A stretch of 64,000 nt of DNA. Origin: Nostoc sp. TCL240-02 (GTDB taxonomy: Bacteria > Cyanobacteriota > Cyanobacteriia > Cyanobacteriales > Nostocaceae). The stretch is taken from positions 7,063,001 to 7,127,000 of the forward strand of contig NZ_CP040094.1 of assembly GCF_013343235.1 (NCBI RefSeq). Reading direction: 5' to 3'. The notes under the pieces are model-generated. The model was given only the letters and a program-made list of their open reading frames with translations. It was not told the origin of the DNA and did no database searches. Position 1 is the stretch's first letter. Each line of letters opens with the position of its first letter. The position numbers and the translations under genes are program-made. This document shows positions 61,514-64,000 of the stretch, piece by piece.

Positions 61514-61666
61514 ATGTTAGGTATCCTTTGGGGTATTGTTGTTGTACTGATTGCTTTTTGGGCATTGGGATTAGCACTTCATATTGCTGGGAATTTAATT
61601 CATGCAGTGTTACTTATAGCCATAGCACTTGCCATTTACAATTTTTTCAAAGCCCGTGATGTGTAA
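61514..61666 (+). CDS. Small lmo0937-like membrane protein
   Basis: A 50-residue protein, MLGILWGIVVVLIAFWALGL followed by ALHIAGNLIHAVLLIAIALA and IYNFFKARDV, of two hydrophobic segments. It matches the lmo0937-type family of tiny membrane proteins of unknown function. The open frame extends to 61313, but the upstream codons are AT-rich and not family-like; the ATG at 61514 is preferred. Confidence 0.75.
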   Translation: MLGILWGIVVVLIAFWALGLALHIAGNLIHAVLLIAIALAIYNFFKARDV

Positions 61667-61756
61667 GAATTGGGTCAATATGTAGTGATAATAAAGACTG
61701 GAATCCTTGCTCTATAAGAATTGAACAAGGCAAAATCACTACTGATTTGTTGACAA

Positions 61757-62665
61757 ATGACAAATGAAAAATTGATTACAGGCAGAACTAAACTACTAGG
61801 GGTAATTGGACATCCGGTAGAGCATTCGTTATCGCCAGTGATGCATAATGCTGCGTTAGCGAAGCTCGTCGTAGATATCGCACAACTAAAATTAGATTAT
61901 GTTTATCTTCCCTTCCCTATAGCTCCAGAGAATTTAGAAATAGCGATCGCAGGCTTTGCCGCTATTGGTGTTGTCGGCTTTAGTGTTACAATCCCCCACA
62001 AACAGGCAATCATGCCTCTCCTCTCAGAAATTACCCCTCTGGCCCAAACTATCGGTGCTGTAAATACTGTTAGTCGCCAAAAAAATCAATGGGTGGGGAC
62101 AAACACGGATATAGAAGGATTTATCGCTCCTTTGCAGACAACCTATAAGCAAGATTGGAGTCAGAAGGTAGCGGTAATTTTAGGTAATGGCGGCGCAGCC
62201 AGGGCAGTTGTAGCAGGTTGTCAGCAACTAGGTTTTGCCAAAATTCACGTTGTTGGCCGGAATGTGCAGAGATTACAAGAATTCCGCGATAGTTGGAGGA
62301 ATTCACTTATAAGTGAAAATTTGCAAGTTCACCAATGGGAGGAACTTTCAAAGCTGATTCCCCAAGCTAATCTGTTGGTAAACACAACCCCCATAGGGAT
62401 GTATCCCAAGGTTGACGAGTCACCTTTGAGTCGAGAGGAAATAGCGAATTTACCAACAGGTGCGATCGCTTACGATTTAATATATATCCCTAAACCGACG
62501 CAATTTCTAGAGCAAGCTGAAAAACAAGGTGCAATTGCGATCGATGGCTTAGAAATGCTAGTCCAGCAAGGGGTAGCAGCATTAAAAATTTGGTTACAGC
62601 AGGAAAATTTACCTGTAGAAGTAATGCGCCAAGCTTTATTAAATCACCTGGGTTTAGGGAAATAA
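61757..62665 (+). CDS. aroE: Shikimate dehydrogenase
   Basis: A 302-residue AroE reducing 3-dehydroshikimate to shikimate with NADPH. The substrate site GHPVEHSLSPVMHNAAL, the catalytic Lys in FSVTIPHKQAI, GAVNTV, TNTDIEGF, the NADP loop VILGNGGAARAVV and VNTTPIGMYP are all present. The chorismate pathway also appears in this window as aroH at 20.0 kb. Confidence 0.95.
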   Translation: MTNEKLITGRTKLLGVIGHPVEHSLSPVMHNAALAKLVVDIAQLKLDYVYLPFPIAPENLEIAIAGFAAIGVVGFSVTIPHKQAIMPLLSEITPLAQTIGAVNTVSRQKNQWVGTNTDIEGFIAPLQTTYKQDWSQKVAVILGNGGAARAVVAGCQQLGFAKIHVVGRNVQRLQEFRDSWRNSLISENLQVHQWEELSKLIPQANLLVNTTPIGMYPKVDESPLSREEIANLPTGAIAYDLIYIPKPTQFLEQAEKQGAIAIDGLEMLVQQGVAALKIWLQQENLPVEVMRQALLNHLGLGK

Positions 62666-62776
62666 GATATTCCAAAACTCATACACCACTTCTTTAGCAT
62701 TTCTGGCTTTCAGGTTACGCCAATTAATTTCGGTGCTGGGGCACGATTCAAGTAAAAATATTGATCCTGCTTTCAT
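62654..62776 (-). CDS. Possible 40-residue small protein or gene remnant
   Basis: A frame with ATG at 62776 reads MKAGSIFLLESCPSTEINWR followed by NLKARNAKEVVYEFWNILFP and a stop, overlapping the end of aroE by 12 bases. The composition is protein-like (WRNLKARNAKEVV) but no ribosome-binding site is visible and no family is recognised. Might be the tail of a lost gene. Confidence 0.25.
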   Translation of the reverse strand: MKAGSIFLLESCPSTEINWRNLKARNAKEVVYEFWNILFP

Positions 62777-63102
62777 CAACAGAAGTGTTTAATAATACTT
62801 CTGTTTCTGGTTTCTGTACACTTTTGGGCAGAGAGTAAATGCCTCGATGCCTTCGCACAGCGTTTTGAAGAGAAGCGGCTTGTTGCTAGACATCGCCACT
62901 TGGATAAATATTATCCATCAAGGATTAATTTCCCTTCCAAAACCACACCTTAGTTTAGGTCTGCATTTTAGTGCTATGTTGTTGCCCAGCAATAAGTAAC
63001 ACATCGTATTGCTTAATTTATCTTTAAGTTCTGGCGAAAAAAGGTTAATTCAGCTTTGTATAAATTACATTAAAAATTAAATAGTACTTTGTAATAATAC
63101 TC
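62777..63102. other. Intergenic region upstream of the NACHT gene
   Basis: A 326-bp gap with an interspersed-repeat piece (GAAGAGAAGCGGCTTGTTGC, about 62869-62888), related to sequences near 6445 and 9115. It should contain the promoter of the NACHT gene (AT-rich at 63020-63090). No other gene seen. Confidence 0.4.
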
Positions 63103-64000
63103 ATGGCTGTTGTGCGATCGCTTGTTTCCCTTGTCTGCCCTGCTATAGCAAAGATAATAATTTCTACTTACCTGAAAAATCGCTCATTAGAGAACGCGGT
63201 TGAAGAAAATATAGTAGACAAGCTTAAAAATTTTATTTCTAATCCTAGTGACCAAGAAAAGATACAAAGAAGTATTGAAAAGATTGCCAAGCAGATAATA
63301 GAAAACATGCAGCCCATTTTCGAGATGGAAGCTGCAAGCATCAGCCAAGAAAGCCGCACGGCGATTCAACTTCAAATTGCGGAAACATTGCGTCGCGTTG
63401 AGGTAACGAGTGAGTTGCTGACAAATTTAAGTTTGAATGTAAAATCCTTAACGACACATCTTGGTAATGCTGATCCAGAGGCTTGCAAACTCTTTGGTCG
63501 CAATGAAACTGCTCTCTATGAGCGGATGTTAGAAGAAGTAAGCAGAGGCATAATCGAAGTAGCACCACAATTGGAAGGTTTTACACTTGCTGCGACTACA
63601 GAGAGTTTGCAGCGACTAGAAAAAATTATTGAGCATCTCCAGACATCGCAAGAACAGTCTCAACGAGACAAAAATGAGTTTGAGAGGAAATATCGAGAAG
63701 TCATCATCCGCCAACTAGATCGGATGGAGATGTTTGGTTTGCCGCGAATGGATACCCTCACTGCTCGACAAAGCCTCAGCATAGCCTACGTTACCTTGTC
63801 AGCAACACCGCATGGGCGAGAGGAGCAAAATCAACAGGCAGAAATTATCAGTAGAAAGCTAACGGAAGAAATAGCAGTTCACGCTCAACAGCATGAGAAA
63901 ATAACCAGTTTACGCACATCTCCAGTAGACGAAACACTTGCTAACTGCCGACGGATAGTGATTCGGGGTGGGGCTGGTGCTGGTAAAAGTACACTTCTCC
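63103..64000 (+). CDS. NACHT/P-loop NTPase, 5' part (runs off the window)
   Basis: An open frame from ATG 63103 to the window end (299 codons, no stop). The first 285 residues are helical and charged (KIIISTYLKNRSLENAVEEN, RRVEVTSELLTNLSLNVKSL, LQRLEKIIEHLQTSQEQSQR) with no recognised domain. They lead into CRRIVIRGGAGAGKSTLL, a Walker A motif with Lys at residue 295, in the form usual for NACHT NTPases of the STAND class. Such bacterial NLR-like proteins often defend against phages or act in signalling; the deciding sensor and NACHT core lie beyond the window. A HIP1-like site overlaps the first codons. Confidence 0.7.
   Translation, partial: MAVVRSLVSLVCPAIAKIIISTYLKNRSLENAVEENIVDKLKNFISNPSDQEKIQRSIEKIAKQIIENMQPIFEMEAASISQESRTAIQLQIAETLRRVEVTSELLTNLSLNVKSLTTHLGNADPEACKLFGRNETALYERMLEEVSRGIIEVAPQLEGFTLAATTESLQRLEKIIEHLQTSQEQSQRDKNEFERKYREVIIRQLDRMEMFGLPRMDTLTARQSLSIAYVTLSATPHGREEQNQQAEIISRKLTEEIAVHAQQHEKITSLRTSPVDETLANCRRIVIRGGAGAGKSTLL

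Overview
The window looks like chromosomal DNA of a filamentous, probably heterocyst-forming cyanobacterium (Nostoc/Anabaena/Calothrix-like). Reasons: very frequent HIP1 octamers (GCGATCGC), tandem heptanucleotide repeats and GC-rich interspersed repeats between genes, and cyanobacterial signature genes (NDH-1 CO2-uptake genes, pcxA, crtR, pedR, DUF3086/DUF3119/DUF3134 proteins, eukaryotic-type Ser/Thr kinases). No rRNA, tRNA, CRISPR array or intact insertion sequence was recognised.

Layout. 1-4.9 kb: 3' end of a constitutive CO2-uptake NDH-1 operon (ndhF4-ndhD4-cupB) plus an MpaB/DUF2236 oxygenase-like gene. 4.9-11.1 kb: an accessory, partly decayed island with a frameshifted Uma2 nuclease gene, a VapBC-type toxin-antitoxin pair, two Ser/Thr kinases, a Tse2-like ADP-ribosyltransferase toxin with a small partner, C-terminal scraps of further Uma2, PIN-toxin and unknown genes, a 10-copy 21-bp heptad repeat array and a broken copy of a kinase 5' end. 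11.2-26.7 kb: mostly housekeeping: M61 peptidase, pyruvate kinase, beta-carotene hydroxylase, a diguanylate cyclase behind a stop-interrupted substrate-binding lipoprotein gene, an OGFr-like protein, chorismate mutase, SppA, and a lipid cluster (MlaE permease, DUF3119, DUF3086, PlsY).

27.2-37.1 kb: all on the minus strand, a type IV secretion-like operon. In transcription order it encodes a VirB2-like pilin with an unusually long leader, a VirB3-like protein, VirB4 ATPase, a 32-codon micro-ORF, a VirB5-like exported protein, VirB6-like, two tandem VirB8-like proteins, VirB10, and a TraK/VirB9-like exported protein. No relaxase, coupling protein or VirB11 is present. This is the most system-like and least described part of the window. 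A 1.7-kb gene-free stretch separates it from a PstS-type phosphate-binding protein.

41-62.7 kb: cell envelope and photosynthesis-related genes (MltA, PcxA, a UvrD-like ATPase, MsrA, a kinase, RfbB, a glycosyltransferase, the redox regulator PedR, fructokinase, polysaccharide deacetylase, RnfD-like and DUF2330 proteins, a sigma-70-like factor, alpha/beta hydrolase, AroE). Two candidate structured RNAs and several strong terminators lie between them. 63.1 kb to the end: the 5' part of a NACHT-type P-loop NTPase gene that runs off the window, a possible defence gene. Functions are assigned by reading motifs, without any database search.
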